Source of the DNA: CAZMGV01 sp964565925
Lineage (GTDB): Bacteria > JAGRBM01 > JAHCIT01
Direction of reading: 5' to 3'
Length of the DNA stretch: 64,000 nucleotides
NCBI GenBank assembly: GCA_964565925.1
Contig: CAZMGV010000023.1
Span: 1-64,000, forward strand
Both the position numbers and the translations under genes were made by a program. Positions 8,306 through 17,481 of the stretch are shown here, piece after piece (position 1 is the first letter of the stretch; each line of letters begins with the position of its first letter). The notes under the pieces were generated by a model. That model worked only from the letters and a program-made list of their open reading frames with translations, ran no database searches and was not told the DNA's origin.

Positions 8306-10318
8306 ATGCCGGAACGTCCAGGAATGCGGCCTGTACCAGCAGGTCAACACCTAGAAAATCTTGAAGGCCTGGCACCGCCCCGCTTCTGGCAGCGGTTCAT
8401 GGACCGGACTCTGGACTGGTCTTATGCGGACAAGTGCATCCTGGCGGCGTTCATAGCCCTCCCGTTCATCGGGCAGGAGGCGGTCGTCCAGTTTTATGTC
8501 CTGGGACATCCGGGTGTCGCCGCTTACTACAACCGTTCTTATCAGCAGGTTTATGCCTGGATCGTGACGGCCATTTTCGCGATCTGGATCGCGGTCGTCG
8601 TCTGGGGCAACTGGTTGCGCCGCCGCGACCCGTACAACCGGGCGATCGTCTATTTTGTCGTTCACTTTATCGGGCTTTATCAGGCGTTTCTGGCGTATTC
8701 ATACGGGAGTTTCACCTCGGCGCTGTTTGTGATCGTCCCCTGCGCCGGAATCCTTGGTTTTCTGCTGTTCCCCCGGGCGTTCACGGCTCCCGGGGTCGGT
8801 CTCGCAATCCTGTATCTGGTCACGCTGACCGTACTCGATCAGTCCGGGCGGATTCCGTATGCGCCGCTGCTGTCTTCAGCTCCCTACGTGAACGGGAAGC
8901 TGTCGGGCTTCTGGCTCCTCAACGTCGGAAGCGTTTCAATCGAGTTCACCGTATTTGTGATGGTGGTCTGTGCCTACATGTTCGATCTGTGGAGGGACCG
9001 CGAACTCAGGCTGAAACTCTCGAAGCAGGAACTCGAGCGGTCGCACGGCGAACTGGAGTTCCGTGTCGGTGAACGGACCGAGCAGCTCTCCCGTGCGAAC
9101 GAATCGCTCAAAGACGAAATCCGTCAGCGGAAAAAGGCCGAAGAAGAACGCCTCGCCATCGAGCGAAAGATGCTGGAAGCCCAGAAACTGGAGAGCCTGG
9201 GGGTTCTTGCCGGCGGGATCTCCCACGATTTCAACAATCTGATCTCGACGATGCTCGGGAATGCCGAACTGGTGCTGGCGGAAATGCCCGCGGGTACCGG
9301 CCCCGCTTCCGACAGCGTGAAGGCGATTGTGACCGCGGCGAGGCGGGCCGGGGATCTGACAAAACAGTTGCTGGCGTATTCCGGACGGGGGCAGTTTGTC
9401 ATTGAGGCTGTGAACCTGAACTCTCTCGTCCGGGAGATGGGCCAGCTTCTCCGGGTGTCGATCCCGAGAGCCATTTCGATCGAATACCAGCTTGCCGACA
9501 AGCTGCCGCCGGTGAATGGCGATCCGACACAGCTGCGCCAGATGGTGATGAACCTGATTACCAACGCAGCCGAAGCGATCGGCGATTCCGGAGGGAGTAT
9601 CGTTCTGGCCACCCGGTCGGGCCATGCCGACCGCCGTATGTTCGCGGATGGCTATTTCCCGCCCGGCAGGCCGGAGGGCGACTACGTCTGCCTGGAAGTG
9701 ACCGACAACGGGCAGGGGATGGACGAGGAAACGCGCTCGAAGATTTTCGACCCGTTTTTTACGACCAAGTTCACGGGCCGGGGGCTCGGACTCCCGGCGG
9801 TGCACGGAATCGTCAACGGACACGGCGGCGCACTCAGGGTTACGAGCGAGAAGGGCCGCGGAACGACCTTCACGATCCTGCTCCCCGCTTCGTCGGCCGT
9901 TGTGCCGGCAGCGGTCCCGGAACACAAGGCCAGTCCGCTGACCTGGCGCGGAAGCGGCCGGGTACTGGTGGTGGACGACGAGGAGGCGATGCGGGCGGTT
10001 CTGAAGCGGATACTGTCGCGTCTCGGCTTCGAGGTGATCGTGTGCGGCAGCGGAGCGGAGGCCCTGGACTATTTCAGGGGGTGTCCCGGCGACATCTGCT
10101 GTTCGCTGATCGATATGGTGATGCCCGGCATGAACGGCAGTGAGTTCTTCCGCGAAATCAGGAAGATCGCCCCGTCAGTCCGGGTCGTCCTGATGAGCGG
10201 ATACAGCGAAGAGGAAGCGATCGGAAGGATTCCGCGTGACAGCCGTACCGGCTTCCTCCAGAAACCGATGTCGATAGAGGATCTTGCCGGGAAGATGCGG
10301 GATATGATGGGTGGCTAG
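8306..10318 (+). CDS. Membrane hybrid histidine kinase with C-terminal receiver
   Basis: The 670-residue product starts with about six membrane helices without a recognisable periplasmic sensor domain. A coiled coil and a HisKA/HATPase core of the NtrB-like type follow. The phospho-acceptor is H307 in GGISHDFNNL, the N box is VMNLITNAAEAI, and the G boxes are DNGQGMDEE and GRGLGLPAVHGI. The receiver domain has VVDDEEAM, phospho-acceptor D603 in LIDMVMPGMNG, and FLQKP. The frame is open back to 8006, but that part overlaps the hemerythrin gene antisense. The ATG at 8306, preceded by GAGGAAAT, is the supported start. No dedicated output regulator is adjacent. Confidence 0.9.
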   Translation: MPERPGMRPVPAGQHLENLEGLAPPRFWQRFMDRTLDWSYADKCILAAFIALPFIGQEAVVQFYVLGHPGVAAYYNRSYQQVYAWIVTAIFAIWIAVVVWGNWLRRRDPYNRAIVYFVVHFIGLYQAFLAYSYGSFTSALFVIVPCAGILGFLLFPRAFTAPGVGLAILYLVTLTVLDQSGRIPYAPLLSSAPYVNGKLSGFWLLNVGSVSIEFTVFVMVVCAYMFDLWRDRELRLKLSKQELERSHGELEFRVGERTEQLSRANESLKDEIRQRKKAEEERLAIERKMLEAQKLESLGVLAGGISHDFNNLISTMLGNAELVLAEMPAGTGPASDSVKAIVTAARRAGDLTKQLLAYSGRGQFVIEAVNLNSLVREMGQLLRVSIPRAISIEYQLADKLPPVNGDPTQLRQMVMNLITNAAEAIGDSGGSIVLATRSGHADRRMFADGYFPPGRPEGDYVCLEVTDNGQGMDEETRSKIFDPFFTTKFTGRGLGLPAVHGIVNGHGGALRVTSEKGRGTTFTILLPASSAVVPAAVPEHKASPLTWRGSGRVLVVDDEEAMRAVLKRILSRLGFEVIVCGSGAEALDYFRGCPGDICCSLIDMVMPGMNGSEFFREIRKIAPSVRVVLMSGYSEEEAIGRIPRDSRTGFLQKPMSIEDLAGKMRDMMGG

Positions 10319-10950
10319 TTGCCGGTTCCCGTTTCCTTGTTCGCCTGAAACCGGGCCCGAACGACACCGATGATACCGGGCAGCAGCGACAGAAACACCA
10401 CGACAAAAATGACTTTCTCAATGTGCTTGTCGATGTCCGGAACGAGCGTTCCCAGAAAATAGCCTGTGAAGGTCATCGAGACGATCCAGAGGATACCCCC
10501 GATGACATTGAAGCCGGCGAACCGGCGGTAGCCCATCTCGGCCATTCCGGCGGCGATGGGAACGAAGGTGCGGAATATCGGCATGAACCGGGCGATGATA
10601 ATCGTCTTGCCGCCGTGCTCTTCGTAGTAGGCGCTCGCCGCCCGAAGATGTTCGGGGCGGAACAGGATTGATTTCGGCCGGCTGAACAGCATCGGACCGC
10701 TCTTGCGGCCCATGAAATACGACAGGGCGTCACCGGCAATGGCGGCAGGGATCAGCAGCAGGTTCAGGTACAGAATGCTCAGGTCGCCCTTGGCGGCATA
10801 CAGCCCGGCTGTCACCAGCAGCGAATCACCGGGCAGGAAGAAAACCATAGCGCCGGTCTCGAGGAATATGATGAGCGCGAGCCCCGGGTAGCCGCCCCAG
10901 CGGATCAGGTCCCCCGGGTCGCGGATGAATTGGATAATTTCGTGAAGCAT
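10315..10950 (-). CDS. DedA/SNARE-associated family membrane protein
   Basis: DedA proteins are inner-membrane proteins linked to lipid carrier or phospholipid flipping and to membrane homeostasis. The 211-residue product has the family blocks FFLPGDSLLVTAGLYAA, IAGDALSYFMGRKSG and IARFMPIFRTFVPIAAGMA, plus C-terminal hydrophobic helices. Its TAG stop codon overlaps the TAG stop of the hybrid kinase in a shared CTAG (10315-10318). Confidence 0.9.
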   Translation of the reverse strand: MLHEIIQFIRDPGDLIRWGGYPGLALIIFLETGAMVFFLPGDSLLVTAGLYAAKGDLSILYLNLLLIPAAIAGDALSYFMGRKSGPMLFSRPKSILFRPEHLRAASAYYEEHGGKTIIIARFMPIFRTFVPIAAGMAEMGYRRFAGFNVIGGILWIVSMTFTGYFLGTLVPDIDKHIEKVIFVVVFLSLLPGIIGVVRARFQANKETGTGN

Positions 10951-11441
10951 GGGGAACGCGGAATTAGCACTTCAGAGTTGTGATGACCACCAAAGCCCGG
11001 ATTATACCGGCAGTCGCCTGGCGCCTCACTCAGGACATGCGGGTGAAAGAAAAAGGAACCCTTCTCCCCCCGGCGGGTGGGGAGAGAAGGGGGACGGAAG
11101 AAAGATGGAGGATGGTGAGCGGTCCGGAATCTCAGGTGGCGTTGACACCTTTGGTTCCGGCGTGCGGGAGAGAGCTGACCCCGTTGAGAGGACCTTGCGG
11201 GTAGGCTTTACGGAGGGCTTTTCTCCGACGCACCGGCACTGGATATACACGACCCGTGCCAAACCGGCGGTCATGTCTGGATGTGCAAAAAGACGCTATT
11301 TTCAGGTACTGTCTAGAGCATTTCAGGGTTCTTGGCAGCAGAATGCAGTTAACACCCTGCAAACATGCATGAATTGTTCGCATGAATGCTCAGGCCGTGT
11401 GCAGGCATTGACAGGTTCAACTGGCGGTCAGGAATAAGAAC
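10951..11441. other. Gene-free region between dedA-like gene and glycosyltransferase
   Basis: No convincing coding sequence is seen. A G/C-rich inverted repeat at 11059-11091 is the only clear structure. Composition becomes less GC-rich after about 11280, where the promoter of the glycosyltransferase gene would be expected. Confidence 0.55.
11059..11091. repeat. Imperfect inverted repeat, REP-like or bidirectional terminator
   Basis: CCCTTCTCCCC (11059-11069) pairs with GGGGAGAGAAGGG (11079-11091) around a short loop, with a two-base bulge. Very similar pyrimidine/purine hairpins occur as scattered intergenic elements in many GC-rich genomes. No clear T run follows. Confidence 0.5.
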
Positions 11442-13097
11442 GTGAGTGCAGTCACTCAAACAGAAAATACCGGTTCGTCGCAACCCCGGGATGACGGGGA
11501 AGCCGGATTTCCTTCCTGGCCATTCTGGCTGTTCCTGACAGTCGTTGCCGTTGGCATGGGGTGGGTGCGGTGGCGGTTGCTGTCCGCTCCGATCGAGCGC
11601 GACGAAGGCTGCTACGCGTATATCGCACAGCGGTTGCTGGCCGGCGTGCCTCCGTTTGCCAGCGGTTACAGCATGCACATGCCATTCCTGTATGTGATCT
11701 ACGCGGTGATCCTGGAGCTGTTCGGGCAGACGGCCTCGGCTATTCATGCCGGCCTGCTGGTCGCGAATTTTATAACCGCCGCAATCATCTGCCTGATCGG
11801 TAAAAAACGTTTTGGTGTTGCCGAGGGTTGCCTGTCCGCGGCGTTTTTCCTCGTTCTGTCGGCGGCACGGTGGGTGGATGGTCTCCACGCAAACGCAGAA
11901 CATTTCGTGGTTCTGTTCGTTACTGCCGGGTACGGATTGATATTGCTGCGCGGTGAGAAGCCGGGGTCGCTATTCGACTATCTGCCAGGAGTGATGTTCG
12001 GGCTTGCGTTTGTGACGAAGCAGACATCGATCGTTTTTTTTCTGCCGGTGCTGATCGCGGCATATGCCGACCCGGCATCCGCGCCCGGTGGATCCGGACG
12101 GATTATCCGGCTGGTCCGGATTCTGGCCGGTTCGGCCGTGCCTGTCGTCATGATATTTCTCTGGATGATGGCCACGGCCGATTTCGAGCGGTTCTGGTTC
12201 TGGACGTTTACTTATCCGTTATTCTACGGAATTCCTTCCGGCTCTACCGGTGCATTCACTGAATTCTTCCATTCAATCGCACGAACCGCAGGTCCGGTCT
12301 CGCTGATCTGGCTGCTGGCGGCCGCGGGACTGCTGTTCGCCCTGATCCGGAATCCCCGGTCGTTCCCCGCCGTTGTATTCGCTGGCTGGCTGGTGGCGGG
12401 ACTCCTGGCGGTCATGCAGGGTTTCTATTTCCGTCCGCATTACTTCCTGCTGATCAACTCGCCGCTGGCCCTGTGTGCGGGCTGCCTGCTGCCGAAACTG
12501 GTTCTGGAGTTTTCAAAAAGACGGACGGTGCTGGCCGGTATCCTGCTGGCATCAGGAATTCTGGGTGTGGGACAGGCGATGGCAAGGCATTCGCGACTCT
12601 GGTTCGTCCTGACGCCGGAGGAATACACGCGGACGGTTTTCTATTCGAATCCATTCCCCGAATCCCCGCGGATCGCGGAATGGATCGACCAGAACACCAG
12701 AGCGGAGGATCGTGTCGCCATCCTTGGCTCCGAGCCCCAGATATATTTCTATTCAAAACGGATCTCCGCGACGCCCTATGTCTGGACTTATTCGCTCATG
12801 GAACCCACAGACTTTGCGCTGGAGATGCAGAAAGACATGGCGGCGGGGATTGAGGCGGCGAAACCGGCGGTGGTTGTAGTCGTTAACGGTTATGCGTCCT
12901 GGCTGCCGGTCAAGAATTCAAGCCACTTCATCTTCGAATGGGTGGACAGATATCTCGGTGCATACGAAAAAGCCGGCCTGGTAGACATCTACCCCGGCAA
13001 GAGTACCGAATATGTCTTTGGACCGGCGGCGCTGGAGTTCAAGCCCCGGAACCATTTCTGGATCACTCTGTACCGAAGGAAGCCGGATGCCGGCTAG
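11442..13097 (+). CDS. GT39-type (ArnT/PMT-like) membrane glycosyltransferase
   Basis: The 551-residue product has about ten hydrophobic helices. The acidic motif of GT-C glycosyltransferases appears in the first extracytoplasmic loop (APIERDEGCYAYIAQRLLAG), followed by the HMPFLYVIYA helix. Such enzymes use polyprenyl-phosphate sugars to modify lipid or protein in the periplasm. A soluble C-terminal segment (from about EYTRTVFYSNPF) is also usual in this group. Donor and acceptor cannot be read from the sequence. The start is a GTG with AGGAA upstream. The gene ends in the same CTAG as the convergent YfhO-like gene, which may work in a related glycan pathway. Confidence 0.82.
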   Translation: MSAVTQTENTGSSQPRDDGEAGFPSWPFWLFLTVVAVGMGWVRWRLLSAPIERDEGCYAYIAQRLLAGVPPFASGYSMHMPFLYVIYAVILELFGQTASAIHAGLLVANFITAAIICLIGKKRFGVAEGCLSAAFFLVLSAARWVDGLHANAEHFVVLFVTAGYGLILLRGEKPGSLFDYLPGVMFGLAFVTKQTSIVFFLPVLIAAYADPASAPGGSGRIIRLVRILAGSAVPVVMIFLWMMATADFERFWFWTFTYPLFYGIPSGSTGAFTEFFHSIARTAGPVSLIWLLAAAGLLFALIRNPRSFPAVVFAGWLVAGLLAVMQGFYFRPHYFLLINSPLALCAGCLLPKLVLEFSKRRTVLAGILLASGILGVGQAMARHSRLWFVLTPEEYTRTVFYSNPFPESPRIAEWIDQNTRAEDRVAILGSEPQIYFYSKRISATPYVWTYSLMEPTDFALEMQKDMAAGIEAAKPAVVVVVNGYASWLPVKNSSHFIFEWVDRYLGAYEKAGLVDIYPGKSTEYVFGPAALEFKPRNHFWITLYRRKPDAG

Positions 13098-15430
13098 GAT
13101 TTCTTGTCCAGGATCCAGATCGTGGCGAGCGCGAAAACAGTCAACACCGATACGCAGATTCCCGCGATTACCGTCCACGGTTCATACCTGAATTCCACCA
13201 TATGATCTCCCGCGGGCGTCCAGGCTGCGAGTTCGAATCCGTTTGCGACCGTCACCGTTCCCGGCTGGCCGTCGACAAAGACTTTCCAGCCGGGGAAATA
13301 GTTGTCGCGAAGGATGAGCGGTCCCGAAGAGTCCCGGTCGATGTGGAATCTGCGAAGCTCGGGCGTCCAGGCAAGCGTTTTGATCTCCGCGCTGGCGTTG
13401 GTCCCGGAATCCTGGGGTAGTTTGTCCGGCAGCGGCCCGCTGAAGCGCCCAATGTATTCCGACCCGGCCGGGTCCCAGTCCGGATCCTGTAAAGCAATTC
13501 TCAGTTTTTCTCCGTCTTCGACCGTCTGCCATTTTGCGGGGATCCGGACGGCACCGAGGTTATTGCCGGACCGGCATATTGCCGCACTCATTTCCTTGAT
13601 TTCGGTGTCACACGTCCAGCCCGGTCCCGGCGTCATTCCGGCAGGGATGATCATCCGGCTGACGTCGAATATCCGCGTCAGCTTTGAGGCAGGAATGAGG
13701 CGGTTTGCGAGTTCGCGGTCCGCCGGTGCGGACGAGTTGTATCCTTCGGCGATATTGGATCCGTAGAGTAGCGGCAGATTCTGGCGGAGAGCGTCCCAGG
13801 AGAACTGTGCATATCCTGCTTCCGATCCGGCGATGGCGTTGTTCAGGTTCAGGACAATACGTGGCTCGGGAACCTGCCGCCCGTTTTCACCCGCCATCAG
13901 CGCGATGGCGAGCGGCGGCCGCCGTGAGAATACCTGCAACGGGAGCGACCTGATGCCGGGCGACGAAACGGAGATCGCCTCTATCGTCACTGCTGCGCCG
14001 ATCAGCCAGGGCTGCAGATCTCTCCGGCGTACCCACAGAAACGCGGTCGCCAGGGCAAGGGGCACAAGCGCCAGCCGGAAACAACCGGCTATCCACTGCG
14101 CGTAGGAACCGGTGGGTTCCACCCCGGTCAGTCCGCTCCAGCCGCCGCTGATTCCCGGAACAAAGGCGCCGGCGCATGCAATCACAAGCGGTAGCGAAGC
14201 CGGAATCCGGAACCAGCCGGGACGGCGGCGGTCATCCGATTCCCCGGCCATCCGGTCAACGGTAAAGGCGGCAGCGATGCCCAGCACAATGGTCACGGGC
14301 ACCAGCAATCGCTCCGGATACCGGAACTGGTTCCAGCCCGGGAGCAGCCTGCGGAGCAGTTCGTACAGGGGAGTGTTTTCTCCGGCGGCGATCAGCAGGC
14401 CGGTCCCGGCAATCGCCAGAAGGGGAAGTATCCTGCCGTCCCTGCGGAGCAGCGACAGGGCTGCTGGCAGAAGGACGAGGATCACGAGTCCCGGATTGCC
14501 TCGCGGGAAATAGAACTTCTGCTCGCCTTCGATCGGCCCGCGTTCGAGGCGCGAATAGGAGAGGGTAATTCCGTCGGGTGGATCGAACTGCCCGGGGGCG
14601 AACCATTCCGTAAACCGGGCAGGATGCCAGGACCATTCGGTGGCCAGTTCGGCGGTGTTTTCTCTGGCCCGGAAGGAGTTCCGGGACAATTCAAATCCCG
14701 GCATGATGACCGCCGCCGCAAGACCGCCGGCAGCAGCCAGCGACAATACCGTGAACGCGATGCGACGCGGCCGGTTCTGGCCGGTGGCTGCAGCCAGTAG
14801 CAGTGCCGCCAGACCGGTGAGGTAGGCCGTCTGCAGATCTCCGGTCGTTACGATCAGGGCGGTCCAGAGCGCGAACCGGACGGCCGCTCCCGGACGAGGA
14901 TTCCGGAGCAGCCGCACGAGTTCCGATCCGGCCCAGCCGAGCAGGGCGAAGGCGGCCAGGAACTGAAACGCCCAGTTCTGCTCGAGTGCCGGCGGACTGA
15001 GTGCGATCAGCGTCGAACCGCAAAACGCCGCCAGCGGCGCCGTGTCCAGAGTTCTCAGGAGGCGGTAAAATCCGGCGTGCGCGAAGAGAAAATGGAGGGC
15101 GACGAGAATGCTGTAGGCATGGAGGGGGTGCAGTCCGGCCATGAGCAGTAGCAGGAGTTTTCCCGGGTAAAGGACAGCCTGGACCGGGTCGCCCCAGAAT
15201 GGCATTCCCCCGCGGACCAGATCGTTCCAGAGCGGGATTTCTCCGGCGAGTAGGCGCTGGACGAACCAGTTCTGGTAGGGGACGTAATTGATGATTACGT
15301 CACGGAAATAAAAAGTTTCACGACCGAGGTAAAAGCCGCCGAATAGCAGCAGATGAAGCGCGAGGATTCCTGCGGCGGGCAATAGGCGCATCCCGGGGGG
15401 ACGGAGGTCTGCGGTCGGTTCCTGAGTCAT
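13094..15430 (-). CDS. YfhO-family large membrane protein
   Basis: The 778-residue product has about twelve membrane helices. Its N-terminal blocks (TFYFRDVIINYVPYQNW, IPLWNDLVRGGMPFWGDP, then QAVLYPGKLL) are characteristic of YfhO and related GT-C-like proteins. In Gram-positive bacteria YfhO family members add GlcNAc or galactose to teichoic acids; in Gram-negatives their role is not defined. The C-terminal soluble part has a beta-rich stretch (FPGWKVFVDGQPGTV, then FELAAWTPAGDHMVEFRY) typical of this family. It is divergent from the SRP RNA and dnaX region. Confidence 0.85.
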   Translation of the reverse strand: MTQEPTADLRPPGMRLLPAAGILALHLLLFGGFYLGRETFYFRDVIINYVPYQNWFVQRLLAGEIPLWNDLVRGGMPFWGDPVQAVLYPGKLLLLLMAGLHPLHAYSILVALHFLFAHAGFYRLLRTLDTAPLAAFCGSTLIALSPPALEQNWAFQFLAAFALLGWAGSELVRLLRNPRPGAAVRFALWTALIVTTGDLQTAYLTGLAALLLAAATGQNRPRRIAFTVLSLAAAGGLAAAVIMPGFELSRNSFRARENTAELATEWSWHPARFTEWFAPGQFDPPDGITLSYSRLERGPIEGEQKFYFPRGNPGLVILVLLPAALSLLRRDGRILPLLAIAGTGLLIAAGENTPLYELLRRLLPGWNQFRYPERLLVPVTIVLGIAAAFTVDRMAGESDDRRRPGWFRIPASLPLVIACAGAFVPGISGGWSGLTGVEPTGSYAQWIAGCFRLALVPLALATAFLWVRRRDLQPWLIGAAVTIEAISVSSPGIRSLPLQVFSRRPPLAIALMAGENGRQVPEPRIVLNLNNAIAGSEAGYAQFSWDALRQNLPLLYGSNIAEGYNSSAPADRELANRLIPASKLTRIFDVSRMIIPAGMTPGPGWTCDTEIKEMSAAICRSGNNLGAVRIPAKWQTVEDGEKLRIALQDPDWDPAGSEYIGRFSGPLPDKLPQDSGTNASAEIKTLAWTPELRRFHIDRDSSGPLILRDNYFPGWKVFVDGQPGTVTVANGFELAAWTPAGDHMVEFRYEPWTVIAGICVSVLTVFALATIWILDKKS

Positions 15431-15598
15431 TGACGTGGGTGGATCATAGCCCGCCGGCCGCCCTGAGGCACTCAGGCCGATTGGGGGAATATCGGGTTAT
15501 TAACGGTGCAGGATTACGGTACGTGAAAGTTCGGTTTCACCTCTCGCCCATCACCATCCCGGATGCTATGGGAAGTGCGCCCGCCGGCCGTTCGCAAT

Positions 15599-15695
15599 GG
15601 CCGGGTCCTGCACAACAGCGAGGCGACGAACCCCGCCAGGTCCGGAAGGAAGCAACGGTACTCGATTCTCCTGTGTGTTGCAGCGATCCGGCTTT
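15599..15695 (+). ncRNA. ffs: Signal recognition particle RNA, small bacterial (4.5S) type
   Basis: The invariant Ffh-binding core is present as CCAGGTCCGGAAGGAAGCAA (15636-15655), forming the symmetric and asymmetric internal loops with the GGAA tetraloop. The outer stem closes perfectly apart from one G-U pair: GCCGGGTC (15600-15607) with GATCCGGC (15685-15692). An inner helix pairs CTGCACAACAG with CTGTGTGTTGCAG. A short T stretch follows at 15693-15696. The size of about 97 nt is that of the Alu-less Gram-negative type. Its position just upstream of dnaX on the same strand is a common bacterial arrangement. The exact ends are estimated from pairing. Confidence 0.95.
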
Positions 15696-15702
15696 TGGGA
15701 AT

Positions 15703-15755
15703 GACCGGCGGGCATCCGGTCAGGGGCTGCCGAGCCCGTCGGCAGCGTAAGGAGG
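15703..15755 (+). promoter_or_regulatory. Double hairpin leader and ribosome-binding site of dnaX
   Basis: Two hairpins follow the SRP RNA: GACCGG/CCGGTC (15703-15721), then a perfect 8-bp stem GCTGCCGA/TCGGCAGC with a 5-nt loop (15726-15746). The second ends five bases before GGAGG (15751-15755), which sits 10 nt before the dnaX ATG. No T run follows, so these look like mRNA leader or RNA-processing structures rather than terminators. Confidence 0.5.
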
Positions 15756-15765
15756 TCAGGCGGTC

Positions 15766-17373
15766 ATGTCATACCTGGTTCTTGCCCGTAAATACCGCCC
15801 CCAGACCTTCGAAGAGATCGTCGGTCAGGAGCACGTCACCCGCACGCTCCAGAGCGCCATCCGGCTGAACCGGGTTGCTCACGCCTATATGTTCTCCGGC
15901 TCCCGCGGCACGGGAAAGACCTCGATTGCCCGGATCTTCGCCAAGGCGATCAACTGCCTGAAGAACCGGGAAGGCACTCCCTGTAACGAGTGCGAATCCT
16001 GTACGGAGATTACCCGGTCCGCCGGTGTCGATGTGATCGAGCTGGACGCCGCCTCCAACCGCGGAAAGGAAGACGCCGAACAGCTGCGGGACTCGGCCAG
16101 GTTCGCTCCGGCCCGCGGCCACTACAAGATTTTCATCATCGACGAAGCGCACATGCTCACCACGGAAGCCTCGAACGCGCTCCTCAAGGTTCTCGAAGAG
16201 CCGCCTCCGCACGTGATCTTCATGTTCGCCACGACCGAAGCCCACAAGATGCTGGAGACGATCCGGTCCCGGTGCCAGCGGTTCCAGTTCCGCCGCCTGT
16301 CGGTGCAGCAGCAGGTCGAGCAGCTGAAGAAGGTTACCGCGTCGGAAGGTCTCAAATACGATCCCGAAGCGCTGAAGATCATCGCCCGCGAATCCCAGGG
16401 AGGCATGCGCGATTCGCTGGCGCTTGTGGACCTGGTGACCTCGTCGCTGGGCGATCCGCAGAAGACAGTGTCTGCGAAGGACGTGACGGAACTGCTGGGC
16501 CTTGCCGACCGCGAACTGCTGTGGAAGGCACTGGCTTCCGCGCTCAAGCGCGATCCCCGCGCTGCGCTGGACGTGGTGGAGACCGTCTATGGCTACGGGC
16601 TCGACGTCAAGGACTTTCATTCGAACCTGCTCTGGATGCTCCGCAATACGCTGGTTGTGAAAAGTATCGAGAAGCCCGAGGAGGTTCTGGATCTGACCGG
16701 CGACGAAATCGGCCGGCTCCGGGACCTGGCGGGCGATCTGACACTCCAGCATCTCGACCACCTGTTCCAGATTTGCCAGCGGGCCGAAGACCAGCTTGCA
16801 CGGTCGTCGCATCCCCGTGTGGTTCTTGAAGTGACGCTGGTCCGCATGGCGGCGCTTCCGGACGCCCTCGCGCCGGAAGAGATAGCCGCTTTTGCGAAAT
16901 CGGGCGGAGGCAAGCCCCCTTTTTCGGGTGGCTCGGGCGGTGGCGGGGCCCGTGATTCCGTAGGCGCGCGCCAGGCGCCGCCGCCCCAGTCGCGGGAACC
17001 GTTCCGGCGCGCCGCACCTGCCGGACCGGGTTTCGCCGCGGCGGACATTCTGAATAAACGGTCCGATGGATCTTCGTGGAATGCATCTGCCAGTGCGGCC
17101 CCTGTGGCTCAGTCATCCACACAACCGGCGTCACAGCCAGCATCCCGGCCCGCTTCCCCGCCGGCAACCGCAAGGGAGGATTCGCCGGAACGCGCGCCGC
17201 GGTCCGAAGCCGGCGATCGTCTCCCGGCCCAGCAGTCCCGGATCGCGTCGCCGCGCCCGCCGGCAAAGTCCGCCGCCTTCGCCGAGGTGGCGAGAAATGA
17301 ACCGGTGCTCGAAGAACTTATTGAGGTCGCCCGGCCCATGGAATTGCGCATCCGCGACAAGCATGAAGAATGA
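15766..17373 (+). CDS. dnaX: DNA polymerase III subunit gamma/tau
   Basis: DnaX is the AAA+ motor of the clamp loader that places the beta clamp on DNA. The 535-residue product has Walker A GSRGTGKTS, the four-Cys zinc module C-x8-CNECESC, Walker B IIDEAH, and the sensor region FATTEAHKMLETIRSRCQRF, followed by domain III. From about residue 375 it becomes Gly/Pro/Ala/Ser-rich and disordered, ending in a short acidic tail (VLEELIEVARPMELRIRD). I see no A-rich slippery heptamer, so a separate gamma form by frameshifting is not suggested. ybaB and recR, which often follow dnaX, are absent here. Confidence 0.97.
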   Translation: MSYLVLARKYRPQTFEEIVGQEHVTRTLQSAIRLNRVAHAYMFSGSRGTGKTSIARIFAKAINCLKNREGTPCNECESCTEITRSAGVDVIELDAASNRGKEDAEQLRDSARFAPARGHYKIFIIDEAHMLTTEASNALLKVLEEPPPHVIFMFATTEAHKMLETIRSRCQRFQFRRLSVQQQVEQLKKVTASEGLKYDPEALKIIARESQGGMRDSLALVDLVTSSLGDPQKTVSAKDVTELLGLADRELLWKALASALKRDPRAALDVVETVYGYGLDVKDFHSNLLWMLRNTLVVKSIEKPEEVLDLTGDEIGRLRDLAGDLTLQHLDHLFQICQRAEDQLARSSHPRVVLEVTLVRMAALPDALAPEEIAAFAKSGGGKPPFSGGSGGGGARDSVGARQAPPPQSREPFRRAAPAGPGFAAADILNKRSDGSSWNASASAAPVAQSSTQPASQPASRPASPPATAREDSPERAPRSEAGDRLPAQQSRIASPRPPAKSAAFAEVARNEPVLEELIEVARPMELRIRDKHEE

Positions 17374-17481
17374 TTCATCGCTGAGGTGCCTTGACGCAGT
17401 TCTTAACAGGTCCCCATAATCGCCATTCATCAATTCCAAGCGGATATTCCATCCAGGCCTGTGGAAGGACGGCACATTTCA

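Noticed and set aside
13231..13260. tRNA-like GTTCGAATCC sequence
   Set aside because: It lies within the YfhO coding sequence and has no cloverleaf stems around it.
15766..17373. Programmed frameshift producing a short gamma form of DnaX
   Set aside because: No A-rich slippery heptamer is present in the region where the gamma form would end.
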